A stretch of 64,000 bases of DNA from an uncultured Paracoccaceae bacterium. Its GTDB lineage: Bacteria; Pseudomonadota; Alphaproteobacteria; Rhodobacterales; Rhodobacteraceae. The translations under genes were made by a program, and so were the position numbers. Numbering within the stretch: the first letter of the stretch is position 1; each line of letters starts with the position of its first letter. The DNA is taken from positions 248,001 to 312,000 of the forward strand of contig CANLNT010000001.1 in assembly GCA_947492825.1 (NCBI GenBank). The letters run 5' to 3'. A model generated the notes under the pieces. The model made no database searches, had not been told where the DNA came from, and saw nothing but the letters and a program-made list of their open reading frames with translations. Below, one piece after another: positions 19,746-29,429 of the stretch.

Positions 19746-22700
19746 AGAACACACCGATGCTGGTCTCACCATCGGCATCTACCGTGCCCTTGGCGGTGAT
19801 TTCAGAGGTGATATCGAGGTTCAGATTGATCTCTGTCTCGCCCTCGGAATTGATCGTTACATCGGTATAGACGTTTTCGGTCAGATACTTACCGGCCCGC
19901 ACCGCCGCATTGCCATCGGCATCGGTGGTGACGTCAAAGTCATCCAGGCCCACGCCCGCGCGAAAATTGTCGATGATTCCGCCACCACCGCGCCCGGCCA
20001 ACGTGCCGACAGCAGCGGCCAGTTGCACGGCCTGCAACGGGCTGATTTCTGATATGTTGCGCCCAAAGATCAACTGCGACAGCACCTCGTCCTGCGGCAG
20101 GTCCGGCGTCGATTGGAAGGTGACATCAGGCGCATTTGCTGGCCCTTCGACGATGATGCGGATCTGGGTGCCTGTGCGGGCCTCTGTTGCGGCCACAAGG
20201 CGCAGGTAGGGCAGGAAGTCGCCCTGCAAGGTCGCTGACCCCTCGGTCAGATCAAAGCGCTGCTGCAGGATATCCAGCCGCCCGCGCACCAGTTCAAACT
20301 GCCCGATAGGCACGACCGCATTGCTGGTGCCGCCGATGTTCAGCGTGCCGCCAAGCTCGGCATCCAGTCCGCGCCCACGGATGAAAATTCGGTTGGGCGC
20401 ATTGACGGTGATATCCAGCGGGAAACCGGGGCCTGCGGCTGCGGCGCTGTCCTGCGTGTTGCCGCTGGTGCTGGCGCCTGCGCGGTCCAGCGTGGCCCTG
20501 ACCCGCCCGTCGGCCCCGATGTGGGTCACATCCGGCAGATCACCCAAGGCCCCGATCCCCGACGATGGCACTTGCACGTCGGTCTGGCCGATGTTCAGCG
20601 TGCCGGCAATGCGCGCGCCACCGGCCAACGGGCCATTCAGGCCAACGGTGCCATCCACGGTTGTCCGGTACAGATTGGGGTCCTCCAGCACGACGCCCTG
20701 CAGATCAATCGCCAGATCACCATTGAAAGGTGCCGCCAGCGTGACCGGCCCATTCACCGAAAGACTGCCGCCGTTGCCGACATTGCCGCGCAGGTCCACC
20801 TGCGCACGTTCGCCCGCCAATGTTACGCCGCCGGTCAGGTCTTCCAGCGCCAGCCCAAGGGTGGGGGCCGTGGCACGTGTACCAGCGGTGCTGATCCGGC
20901 CCGAAACGGATGACAGAGCAGGTGGGCCGTTGACCGCGATGTCAAACGTCACATCCCCGTCAATGCGGCGCGGCTCGATAAAGCTGTTAGCCAGACCAAG
21001 CGGGGCTGTGCCATCAATCGTCAAGTTCAAGGTGCCGCTGTCCGCGACCTGACCGCCGACAGTTGCACCAATGCCGCCGGGGCCAGTGGCATTGACGTCC
21101 ACGCCCCATCCGCCGCTCAGGCGGCTGGCGCTGCCGCTTGCTGTCGCCGGGCCAGACAGGCTGCCGCCGGTCAGCGGGCCGATGTCATTCAGGCGCGCAT
21201 CGAAATTTGCGCGGCCGGTGCCATCATCGCGCGCATCAACCGTACCGCTGGCCTGTAGCGCCGGTGTTTCGGCGGCAAAGTTGCGCACCGCATAGCCGCC
21301 ATCTGTTCGCTGTACTTCGGCCCGCAGGGATCCAGCCCCACGCAAGAGTTGATCCACCACCGGATTGCCGATGGCGGGGCTGATCGTGTCGATAGCGATC
21401 TGCGCGTCAATCCCGCTCAGGTCCGTGACCGCGCGGCCCGACAAACTTGCGGTCAAAGCGCCGGAAAGCGGCAGCCCCGCGATCCCGCGATAGCGTGCCA
21501 GTGAACCGATGCGCGCATCCAGCGTGCCCGCGATATCAAAGGCATCCCCCACCGGTGTGGCCGTCGCATCCACCGTGGCAGAGGTATCGCCCAGCGTCGC
21601 CCGCAGGTCCGCCTCTGCAACGCCGCCCGCATCGCGGCTTGCGGTGCCGATAAGGGCACCGTCGCCTGCGAGGATCGGGTCAATCGCCGCATCGCCAATC
21701 GCCAGATCGCGGCTGCCGATAGTCAGATCGGCGTTAAACGTGCTCAGATCGGACAGCGCCGTACCACTGATATCGGCCGAAATCTGCCCACCAATCGCGC
21801 GCCCCGCAAGCTGCGCAAAAGGTGCAAGGTCAGCCACATCAGCGTCTACCGTGCCCGCCAGTTGGTAAAGATCACCCTGCGGGGTTGCAGTCGCATCCAC
21901 ACGCACGTCCGTACCGGTACCAATGGCCACAAGGTCAGCGGTGATCTTGCCTGCGTCATCGCGGTCAGCTGTCAGGTCCAGATCAAGCGGACCGCTCAGG
22001 CCTTGCGCCACGCGGCCCGCATCGTTGATCGTCAGATCCAGAACAGTCTCCGCAGCACCTGTCATGCCGCCATCGGCGTCGGCTTTCAGATCAACCGCCG
22101 GTGTCTGAAGGTTCAGATCGGTCAGCCGGTAACGATCCTCCCCGGTGCGGGCCACGCTGGCCGAAACTCTGCCGGGCCCATCCAGCAAAGGGTCAAGCTG
22201 CGCGATGCCGGTCTGCAAATCCTGCGTTGTGGCGCTGATGTCCGCATCAAAGCGCAATCCATCGCTGAGCAGCACACCGGTCGCCGTGATCTCTGCCGCG
22301 CCGCCGAATGGCTGCCCGCTCAACGCGCGATAGCGGGTCAGATCGGTGATGGCCGCGGTCACTGCTGCGTTGATCGTCCGGCCAGTTTCGGCAGGGTTCA
22401 CGGTGCCGCTGGCGGTCAGCATGGCGGCGGGGCCGGTGCCTGCGATGTCAAAACGGATGACGCCTTCGGCATCGCGCGCCGCTTCTCCTGTCAGTTCTGC
22501 CGGACCGTCCAAACCCTCTTGCACCAACGCGACGTCGTTGACGCGCACACCAAAGGCTGCCGCACTCTCATCGCTCGTCAAGGTGGCGCTTGCGGTTACC
22601 ACCGCCTCGTCCGTGGCGATGCGCAGCCCTTCCAGCCGGGTCCCGGTGGTGTCGCGCACAGCCTGCAGGGACAGGCTGCCGTCGCCTGCTAGCAATGGGT

Positions 22701-24327
22701 CAAGCTGGGCAATGCCAACAGCCAGATCAGTGGTCACCCCGGACATCAGTACATCATACTGCCCGTCCAGCGGGCTGATCATCGGGATGATCGTCAGATC
22801 AGCAGACCCTGCCAGTCCGGGCTGGCCCACCAAGGTTGCAAACCGGTCCAGCGCCTCTGCCGACAGGACCACGTTTGCGGTGGTCCGCAGGTTGTCCGCG
22901 GGCGTGGCAATGGCGGCATCGGCCATCAGTTCAATTCCCGGCCCGGTCAGCGTCAGGCGGCTGATTTCGGTGGGGATGCCTTCTTTGTAGGCCAGCGACA
23001 GATTGCCTGTGATCGCATCGCCAAAGGCCTCTGCCGCGCCCGCGTCATCCAGTTCTACACCCGTGGCGTCATAGGTCAGATCTGCGGTCACCTCGCCAAC
23101 GGCAACGCCAGTGCCTGCGATGATCTTGCCGCCGCCCTCAAGCCCGATCCGGGCGACAAAAAGCCCGGGCCGGTCAAACCCGACGATGTCAAATGCCGCG
23201 GTCCAATCGTCGGATACCGCGCGGTCGTAACCGATGTTCAGGTTCACCCGGTCAACAAACGTCTTGGGGCCAGCAAGCGGCAGCAGCACGATGTCACCGT
23301 CGTCACTCGAGATCGCCCCTTGCAGCGCCAATTGATTGGGCCAGCCACCGGGCGCAATGGCGGCGCTGCCCGTCAAACGTAGCTTGTCGGCGCGCAAATC
23401 CAGCGTCGACAGATCAAAACCGCCCGTGGCACTTTGGGTGCCTTGGGCGACCAAGGCGACATCGGTGCCAAAGAATTCCTGATAATCCGGCGCCAGCAGC
23501 GGCGCGATATTGCCGCCAATATCCAGCCCAAAGCGGCTTTGACCGTTGTCTGTGGCTGTCAGGCTAAAGTCGCCCTGCACCCGTGGCTGACCTTCAGTCG
23601 CAAGGGCAAGGGTCGCAGCAAAGTCATTGAGCGGGCCCGCACCTTGCAGTTCCAGATCAAGATCAGGCGCGCCGGGCAGGTCGATCAGCTTGGCCACGAT
23701 ACCTGCGGGCCCTTCTTCCAGATCAAGGGTCAGGGTCAGATCGCGGGTTTCATTCACAAAAGCCCCGTCGATTACAAACGTGCCGGTCTTGCCGTCCAAC
23801 CGCTGTGCCGTGACATTGGCGCTGCCTTCGCCACCGGCCAGCCCTGCAGCACCCCTGACCGCAAAGGCCAGCGGTTCACCCAGAAAACTCTCGCCCAGTT
23901 CGATCCGGTCAATGGCCAACTGGTCCAACTGAATGCTGACCGGCAGCTCTGGCAGGGCAAAGGGGGTGGCCTCCGCGGCGGGTGCTTCGATGCCTGATGG
24001 CAGCGGCGCACGGGCCACAACGATCCGCTCTGCGCTCAGTTCCTCGACGTCAATCGCGCCGCGCAGCAGTGCGCTTCGGTTCCAGTCCAGTGTCACGTTT
24101 TCAAGCATCAGCCAGACGCCTTCACTGTCCGCGACGGTCAACTGCGTGATCGTGGCCTCAGAGCTTAGCGCGCCCTGAAAACCCTGAATATTTACCACCC
24201 GTTCATCGCCGGACAGGTTGTCCTCGATCAGCGTGGTCAGATAACCCTTGTCTTCATCAGAGGCGTCTTGCGCAGCAGCGGACAAGGGCAGGGCAACGGT
24301 CAGGGTGGCAAGGATCAGTTGTCTCAA
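19729..24327 (-). CDS. tamB: Translocation and assembly module protein TamB
   Basis: A 1532 aa AsmA-superfamily bridge protein that, with TamA, spans the periplasm in autotransporter/outer-membrane protein insertion or lipid transport. The N-terminus (LILATLTVALPLSAAAQ) looks like a cleavable signal rather than the uncleaved anchor of E. coli TamB. The middle is a long beta-taco region with four internal repeats (starting near residues 491, 662, 834 and 943). The last ~380 residues are the TamB/DUF490 domain (FELVRGRLDILQQRFDL, LSQLIFGRNISEISPLQ), ending VFFERDY. It starts at TTG in a TTGA overlap with the tamA stop, so it is translationally coupled. Confidence 0.92.
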   Translation of the reverse strand: MRQLILATLTVALPLSAAAQDASDEDKGYLTTLIEDNLSGDERVVNIQGFQGALSSEATITQLTVADSEGVWLMLENVTLDWNRSALLRGAIDVEELSAERIVVARAPLPSGIEAPAAEATPFALPELPVSIQLDQLAIDRIELGESFLGEPLAFAVRGAAGLAGGEGSANVTAQRLDGKTGTFVIDGAFVNETRDLTLTLDLEEGPAGIVAKLIDLPGAPDLDLELQGAGPLNDFAATLALATEGQPRVQGDFSLTATDNGQSRFGLDIGGNIAPLLAPDYQEFFGTDVALVAQGTQSATGGFDLSTLDLRADKLRLTGSAAIAPGGWPNQLALQGAISSDDGDIVLLPLAGPKTFVDRVNLNIGYDRAVSDDWTAAFDIVGFDRPGLFVARIGLEGGGKIIAGTGVAVGEVTADLTYDATGVELDDAGAAEAFGDAITGNLSLAYKEGIPTEISRLTLTGPGIELMADAAIATPADNLRTTANVVLSAEALDRFATLVGQPGLAGSADLTIIPMISPLDGQYDVLMSGVTTDLAVGIAQLDPLLAGDGSLSLQAVRDTTGTRLEGLRIATDEAVVTASATLTSDESAAAFGVRVNDVALVQEGLDGPAELTGEAARDAEGVIRFDIAGTGPAAMLTASGTVNPAETGRTINAAVTAAITDLTRYRALSGQPFGGAAEITATGVLLSDGLRFDADISATTQDLQTGIAQLDPLLDGPGRVSASVARTGEDRYRLTDLNLQTPAVDLKADADGGMTGAAETVLDLTINDAGRVAQGLSGPLDLDLTADRDDAGKITADLVAIGTGTDVRVDATATPQGDLYQLAGTVDADVADLAPFAQLAGRAIGGQISADISGTALSDLSTFNADLTIGSRDLAIGDAAIDPILAGDGALIGTASRDAGGVAEADLRATLGDTSATVDATATPVGDAFDIAGTLDARIGSLARYRGIAGLPLSGALTASLSGRAVTDLSGIDAQIAIDTISPAIGNPVVDQLLRGAGSLRAEVQRTDGGYAVRNFAAETPALQASGTVDARDDGTGRANFDARLNDIGPLTGGSLSGPATASGSASRLSGGWGVDVNATGPGGIGATVGGQVADSGTLNLTIDGTAPLGLANSFIEPRRIDGDVTFDIAVNGPPALSSVSGRISTAGTRATAPTLGLALEDLTGGVTLAGERAQVDLRGNVGNGGSLSVNGPVTLAAPFNGDLAIDLQGVVLEDPNLYRTTVDGTVGLNGPLAGGARIAGTLNIGQTDVQVPSSGIGALGDLPDVTHIGADGRVRATLDRAGASTSGNTQDSAAAAGPGFPLDITVNAPNRIFIRGRGLDAELGGTLNIGGTSNAVVPIGQFELVRGRLDILQQRFDLTEGSATLQGDFLPYLRLVAATEARTGTQIRIIVEGPANAPDVTFQSTPDLPQDEVLSQLIFGRNISEISPLQAVQLAAAVGTLAGRGGGGIIDNFRAGVGLDDFDVTTDADGNAAVRAGKYLTENVYTDVTINSEGETEINLNLDITSEITAKGTVDADGETSIGVFFERDY

Positions 24328-26123
24328 AACGCTTGTCCGATCCCGATGTAGACCTCAACCGATGAAAACGCATCATCGCCATTGGCCGGTGTGCCGACAT
24401 CCAGACGGATTGGGCCGATCCCGGTGTTATAGCGCACGCCGACGCCCAGGCCTGCGTGCCAGTCGCCATCTTCGCCCGGCACTTGCGTCGCGCCGACATG
24501 GCCGATGTCATAGAACCCGACCAATCCGATGCTGTCGGTCACGCCATAGCGGGCCTCTACCTGCGCACCGATAAAGGACAAACCACCGGTGGTGGTCGTC
24601 TCACCTGCGGCTACAGTCTCTACGCCCAGCGACTTGTAGGTTTGCCCGCGCACCGTGCCGCTGCCGCCCGAATAGAACAGGAAATCGGCAGGGGTCTTTG
24701 CGATGTCCGGCCCGATCACCGAACCGACTTGTCCGCGCGCGGCGATGCCGAACCTCTCCGCCTCTCCAAAGGTCTTGTAGTACCGCGCATCCACATAAAG
24801 CCGACCGCCATTGGCACCCCCGTCAAGCGAGACAAAGGGCGTCGCATCCACGTCGATGTAATATCCGTTCTGCGCGTTGGTCGGATCGTCGCGTTTGTCG
24901 TAAGTAGCGGACAGCGGCAGGGTGAACAGCGTGTATTCCCGCACGCCCAAATCGGTCTCTTCCCGCGCGGTCAGCAGACCCAGGCCGACCGAAGCACTGA
25001 GGTCATCGGTCAGTTTGCGGGTGGCGATTACCTCGATCGCGGCCTTGTCCAGCAGGTAATCGGGCTCGTCCTCGCGGCTGAGGCTGGCGTTAAAAGTCAG
25101 GTCGGTGTCCGCGCCATAGATCGCTGGGATCGTCAAGCTGGTGGCAATGCGATAGTCGGTCCCGCCTGTGCCGCCGCCGATGCCTGCAACTTCACCTTCA
25201 ACCCGCAGCCGTTCGGCCCCGCCCCAGAAATTGCGGTGCAGCCAATAGGACGACACCTTCAACCCTTCGACAGAGGATAGCTCGATCCCGAAACCGATCC
25301 GTCGGGGCAGGGCCTCGACCACCTGAATGTCAACAGGCAGCGTTTTTCCGGGGCCGATCGCCTCTGCCTCGCGCAGATTGATGCTGTCAAAGGCCCCGGT
25401 TTCGCGCAGGCGTCGCGCGGCCTTTTCCACCTCTTGCGGGGAATAGACGGCGCCCTCTGGCAGGCCCGCGATCCGGGTGATCGCCGTGGCGCGTACGTCC
25501 GCATTGCCGCTGACGGTCACGGCCCCAAATGTCAGTCGCGGGCCGGGGGCCAGCCTGACGCTCGCGTCCAACTTCTGCGCCGCATGTCGCGCCACGATCT
25601 GCTGATCCGCTACATCGGCCTTGGCATGACCGGCCTCACGCCAGGCGGTAACGCCCGCAAGCGCCGCTTGCCGGATCAGGTCGGCACCTGCGTCCTCACC
25701 GGGTGCAAATCCGTCGGGCAATTCAGTCGCTGGCGGCAAAGGGGCCACACGCGCCTGCCCAAAGGTGAACTTTGGACCCTTGTCGATCTCGATCCTGATA
25801 GTGTTGATCGCACCAGGGGCTGCAAGCGGTGAAATACCCGCCGCCTCGCGCCCGTTCAGTGTGATCGACACGGTGCCGCTGTAATACCCGGCACTGTAAA
25901 GTGCGGTCAGCAAAGCCCGATAATCGGCGCGCGCGGCTGCGACATAATCCTGTGGGGCGGGGTTCGTGTCTGGATCGAGCGCCAACACCAGCGACGCGCT
26001 TTCCAAAAGGCCGGTGATCTGCGGCCCGGTATCGGGGGCGTTCAAGGTAATATCCTGCGCGGCAACCGGGGCCGCCAACGCCATCACACTGGCAAAACCA
26101 AAACGCTTGATTGCAGACTGCAC
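24324..26123 (-). CDS. tamA: Outer-membrane protein TamA (Omp85/BamA family)
   Basis: A 599 aa Omp85 protein: a signal peptide ending PVAAQ, about 240 residues with POTRA-like repeats (GLPEGAVYSPQEVEKAARRL is a clear POTRA end), then a barrel of about 360 residues. The barrel contains the conserved VRGQTYKSLG motif (VRGY-like) and finishes VEVYIGIGQAF with a terminal Phe. The GTG at 26123 with AAGGGGTGG upstream was chosen as start; the frame extends much further but only as antisense of the dipeptidase gene. It is in an operon with tamB. Confidence 0.92.
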   Translation of the reverse strand: MQSAIKRFGFASVMALAAPVAAQDITLNAPDTGPQITGLLESASLVLALDPDTNPAPQDYVAAARADYRALLTALYSAGYYSGTVSITLNGREAAGISPLAAPGAINTIRIEIDKGPKFTFGQARVAPLPPATELPDGFAPGEDAGADLIRQAALAGVTAWREAGHAKADVADQQIVARHAAQKLDASVRLAPGPRLTFGAVTVSGNADVRATAITRIAGLPEGAVYSPQEVEKAARRLRETGAFDSINLREAEAIGPGKTLPVDIQVVEALPRRIGFGIELSSVEGLKVSSYWLHRNFWGGAERLRVEGEVAGIGGGTGGTDYRIATSLTIPAIYGADTDLTFNASLSREDEPDYLLDKAAIEVIATRKLTDDLSASVGLGLLTAREETDLGVREYTLFTLPLSATYDKRDDPTNAQNGYYIDVDATPFVSLDGGANGGRLYVDARYYKTFGEAERFGIAARGQVGSVIGPDIAKTPADFLFYSGGSGTVRGQTYKSLGVETVAAGETTTTGGLSFIGAQVEARYGVTDSIGLVGFYDIGHVGATQVPGEDGDWHAGLGVGVRYNTGIGPIRLDVGTPANGDDAFSSVEVYIGIGQAF

Positions 26124-26279
26124 CCGACCACCCCTTGTTTTTCCAAATGATAGCCCGCGCCGGGCGAAAGGAAAATGCCGCAAGCGTTCACATTGCGGGG
26201 AAACGCGCAGTTCTTTTCCCGCGCAAGCGTGGTCGCATTCGGGCATTGGCGGATCGGGCGAATCCGCTAATCTGCGGGC

Positions 26280-27266
26280 ATGGGATACCTCATCGACAAC
26301 CTGCAATACGCCAATTGGTCCGAAAAAATCTTTCGCCAGATGCGCGCGGGCGGCGTGGACGCCGTGCATGTGACCATCGCCTACCACGAAAGCTTTCGCG
26401 AAATGGTGCTGGAGCTGGAAAAGTGGAACCGCTGGTTCGAGCGCTTCCCGGACCTGATTTTGCGCGGGCTGACCGGCGATGACGTGCGCCGGGCGCACGA
26501 TACTAACCGCACCGCGATCTTCTTTGGCTTCCAGAACCCCAGCCCGATTGAGGATGACATCGGCCTGATCGAGATTTGCCACCAATTGGGTGCGCGGTTC
26601 ATGCAGTTGACTTATAACAATCAGTCGCTTCTCGCGACGGGCTGTTATGAAGACGACGACACCGGTCTCACCCGCTTTGGCAAACAGGCGGTGACTGAGA
26701 TGAACCGCGTGGGCCTTGTGGTCGATATGTCCCACTCGGCGGACCGTTCTACGCTAGAGGCGATCGACCATTCCAGCCGCCCTATCGCGATCACCCACGC
26801 CAACCCCGACTGGTGGCACCCGGCGCGCCGCAACAAACCCGATGAGGTGCTGCGCGCCCTGACCGCGCGCGGCGGAATGCTGGGCTTTTCGGTCTATCCG
26901 CACCATCTGGCGGGCGGCGGGGCCTGCACGTTGGACAGCTTTTGCCAGATGATCGCAGATGCCGCATCGCGCTATGGCGCGCAGAACCTCGGGATCGGCA
27001 CCGATCTTTGTCAGGACCACCCCGACAGCGTGGTCGAATGGATGCGCGTCGGACGGTGGAGCAAGGACATCGACTATGGCGAAGGCTCTGCCGACAACGC
27101 AGGCTTTCCCCCGATGCCGGATTGGTTCAACGACAACCGCGACTTTGGCAACATCCGTGATGGGCTGAGTGCGGTCGGCATGTCCCCGGCAGAGGTTGAC
27201 GGGATCATGGGCGACAACTGGCTGCGGTTCTATGATGCGAACTTTGGGCCCTGCGATGCTGGATGA
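26280..27266 (+). CDS. Membrane-dipeptidase (peptidase M19) homologue with altered metal site
   Basis: A 328 aa TIM-barrel protein of the M19/renal dipeptidase superfamily. The second metal half-site is clear: H152 in VDMSHSADRSTLEAI and H173 in IAITHANP. The first half-site is not: the family H-x-D at the first strand is absent (the protein begins MGYLIDNLQYANWSEKIF), and where M19 enzymes have a bridging Glu (IEG) this one has Q85 (FFGFQNPSP). I have the impression that related short proteins form a conserved proteobacterial subgroup, so this is probably a functional divergence, not decay. No signal peptide, so cytoplasmic. It leads a coupled three-gene operon. Confidence 0.82.
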   Translation: MGYLIDNLQYANWSEKIFRQMRAGGVDAVHVTIAYHESFREMVLELEKWNRWFERFPDLILRGLTGDDVRRAHDTNRTAIFFGFQNPSPIEDDIGLIEICHQLGARFMQLTYNNQSLLATGCYEDDDTGLTRFGKQAVTEMNRVGLVVDMSHSADRSTLEAIDHSSRPIAITHANPDWWHPARRNKPDEVLRALTARGGMLGFSVYPHHLAGGGACTLDSFCQMIADAASRYGAQNLGIGTDLCQDHPDSVVEWMRVGRWSKDIDYGEGSADNAGFPPMPDWFNDNRDFGNIRDGLSAVGMSPAEVDGIMGDNWLRFYDANFGPCDAG

Positions 27267-28905
27267 TTTCAAAGCCCCGCCGCAAATGCCGCTGCGCCCA
27301 CCCAGCGAAATGATGCGCCTGCGCCGCATGGGCGCATCCTTTCCCACGCGCTTGTCGTTTCTGCGGAGCCTGACCCGCAAGCTCGGGGCAGAGCAGGTGC
27401 AGGTCACCCGTTTGGTGTGGGAAATGTCGCCGGACGGTTTTGGCCATGCAGTCTACTGCTTGGACTTCGGCGGCTTTACCTATTCCCTTGTGGCCGTCTC
27501 TAACGACTTGCCGCCCGACCAACGCACCGACCGGGTGATCGCCACCGCATGGGACACGGCTTACGTCCTCTACGACGGCGTCCCATCAACGGATGAGGTC
27601 GCGCGCATTGTCGCCGCCGCACCCAAGCAAGAGGCATCGCGTTATACAGAGCGCGATCTGGTGCTCAGCCGTGCCAATAAGTCCGTCCGCCTTTGGGCGC
27701 ATGTGGTGGATGCCCTGCGCGCCGGGCGGCAACCCGACCGCCGGCTTGTCGCGCAAACCGGCTACCTGATGCGCACCACGGCCGTTTATGGCAACGGCAA
27801 GTTTGGCATCGCCGACCGCGCCCGCATCGCGGATCGTCCGGGACTCTCTGGTCCTTTTGCGGCCGAGATGCTGACCGTCTGGCTGATCCGGGGGTTTACC
27901 CATGATCTGGTCGAATATGTGGGCGGTGCCGCACTTGACCGCGATCTGAAACGCCACCTTGGGATCGGCAATTCCACCGGCCTTGGCATGGCACCATTTC
28001 TGGTCTCGCACCCGCTTTTGCTGGACGCTTGGATGCAGGTGCGTGAAACCGCATTGGCCCGGGTCCGCGCGATCCCAGCGCTGTCACCAATTCAGATTGA
28101 ACGCTTCTATGCGCTGGTCGCGCGTGGAGCCCAGCACCTTGCCGAATGGCAAGTGCCTGACGATATCGCAGCTGGTCGTATTGCAACCCTGCGGCAAGAA
28201 TTTCCAACCTTTGCAAATAGTTTGACGCCAGAGCTGATGTTAGGCGCGACCCCGATTGACTCAATCATCAAAGCCTCCACCGCCTATTCCGTCGATTGCC
28301 AAGAGCTGATCGTGGCCCTTTGTCTGGAACCCTTCGGTGACCTGATCGACGGGCTGACCGACTGCATGGCAACACCATTTCAGCCTCAGATTGACCCTGC
28401 CATGTCTTGTGCCGATCTGGCAGCCCTGATCGCCCGCGACTGGGGCTGGGCCTGCGACATCGACTATGCCACACCCGCCAACTGCGCGCGGTTCTGGTAC
28501 GTGTCAGAGGCCAAGCTGGAACCCCGCCTCGGCGACCGCCACGCAGAGCCGGGCGGTGACCGCGAAAGCCCGCTCGATATCGCCCGACAGGTTCAGGCGC
28601 TGTCCCGCGACCTTGGGACAGACGGCAATGTCGCCGCGTTCCTGCGCGCTCATCCACGGCACCGCTGTGCCCTGCGCCGCGTGCAAACGCTGGCCCTGCA
28701 TCCTTACGCCGAAATCCGCGACAACCTGATCGGTGAGGGCTGCCTGCCCATCGACATGCTGCGCTGCAAGTTGGCGTTCTTTGGGGCCGCCAAGTTCGAT
28801 CCCAAATCCGACCGCTGGACCCGGATCACACTGGCCCAAGGCGCACCGCTGTGGGATGAATTGGACAATGCTGACGACTGGTGGCTGCCCACCTTTGCTG
28901 CATGA
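27256..28905 (+). CDS. Protein of unknown function in the M19-homologue operon
   Basis: A 549 aa soluble protein starting MLDDFKAPPQMPLRP, overlapping the M19-like gene by 11 bases and the next gene by 4. Notable segments are MRLRRMGASFPTRLSFLRSL, GHAVYCLDFGGFTYSLVAVSNDL, TGYLMRTTAVYGNGKFGIADRA (quoted only as landmarks across residues 15-210) and a Trp/Asp-rich end. I do not recognise a family. There is no signal peptide, membrane segment or nucleotide-binding loop. The tight coupling suggests it acts with its neighbours. Confidence 0.75.
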   Translation: MLDDFKAPPQMPLRPPSEMMRLRRMGASFPTRLSFLRSLTRKLGAEQVQVTRLVWEMSPDGFGHAVYCLDFGGFTYSLVAVSNDLPPDQRTDRVIATAWDTAYVLYDGVPSTDEVARIVAAAPKQEASRYTERDLVLSRANKSVRLWAHVVDALRAGRQPDRRLVAQTGYLMRTTAVYGNGKFGIADRARIADRPGLSGPFAAEMLTVWLIRGFTHDLVEYVGGAALDRDLKRHLGIGNSTGLGMAPFLVSHPLLLDAWMQVRETALARVRAIPALSPIQIERFYALVARGAQHLAEWQVPDDIAAGRIATLRQEFPTFANSLTPELMLGATPIDSIIKASTAYSVDCQELIVALCLEPFGDLIDGLTDCMATPFQPQIDPAMSCADLAALIARDWGWACDIDYATPANCARFWYVSEAKLEPRLGDRHAEPGGDRESPLDIARQVQALSRDLGTDGNVAAFLRAHPRHRCALRRVQTLALHPYAEIRDNLIGEGCLPIDMLRCKLAFFGAAKFDPKSDRWTRITLAQGAPLWDELDNADDWWLPTFAA

Positions 28906-29429
28906 AACGCGCGCGGAACGAGATTGAGGGCATGGCGCTGAAAGCCGCGCGCGGGGCTGGCGTACCGCTGGGCCATGCCGAAGATTTTGCACGCGCTATT
29001 GGCACCTTGGCGATGACAGCGCCGGGCGAAATCTCCAAGCTTACCAACGTACTATCTGGGCTTTTTGACGTCGCAAGCTCAGACGATCCGCTCACGCTCG
29101 ACGGTCCGATACTGATGTGCGCGCCGCTTGCGATTGATGCACTGCGCGCAGGCGAATGCACTGTGACCTTGCGCCGCACGGAACCTGAGGCGCTGCTTAA
29201 CGCCTACCTGCGGAACGCAATGCAAGACTATGATCTTTATGTGAAACATAGTGGCGGCGTGCTAACCGCCTTACCCGCTGGCGACCCTGCACCGCTGCCC
29301 ACTGCGCCGATAAATATCCCCGATCACATCTGGCAGGAATGGGAGGCGTTGGCGGCCAAAACCTATGTGCCAGAAACGGAAGAATCGCGCTTGGCCGGGG
29401 CCGGTGCAGGTTTGACCGACAACGACTAG
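28902..29429 (+). CDS. DUF3726-like protein
   Basis: A 175 aa protein starting [10 protein letters not shown] in an ATGA overlap with the preceding gene. The N-terminal [26 protein letters not shown] (landmark, residues 4-29) suits the DUF3726 family, in which a start of this type (EIE-x-x-x-x-KAARG-G-x-x-x-G-AED) recurs. It ends with an acidic, glycine-rich tail. The function is unknown. Residues resemble a cyclohydrolase or lyase helix bundle only superficially. It is the last gene of the operon; its stop overlaps truA's stop (CTAG). Confidence 0.6.
   Translation: MKRARNEIEGMALKAARGAGVPLGHAEDFARAIGTLAMTAPGEISKLTNVLSGLFDVASSDDPLTLDGPILMCAPLAIDALRAGECTVTLRRTEPEALLNAYLRNAMQDYDLYVKHSGGVLTALPAGDPAPLPTAPINIPDHIWQEWEALAAKTYVPETEESRLAGAGAGLTDND

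Noticed and set aside
21862-22990. Long plus-strand frames opposite tamB
   Set aside because: Arg/Ser/Pro-rich shadow translations with no ribosome-binding site, while tamB on the other strand is unambiguous.
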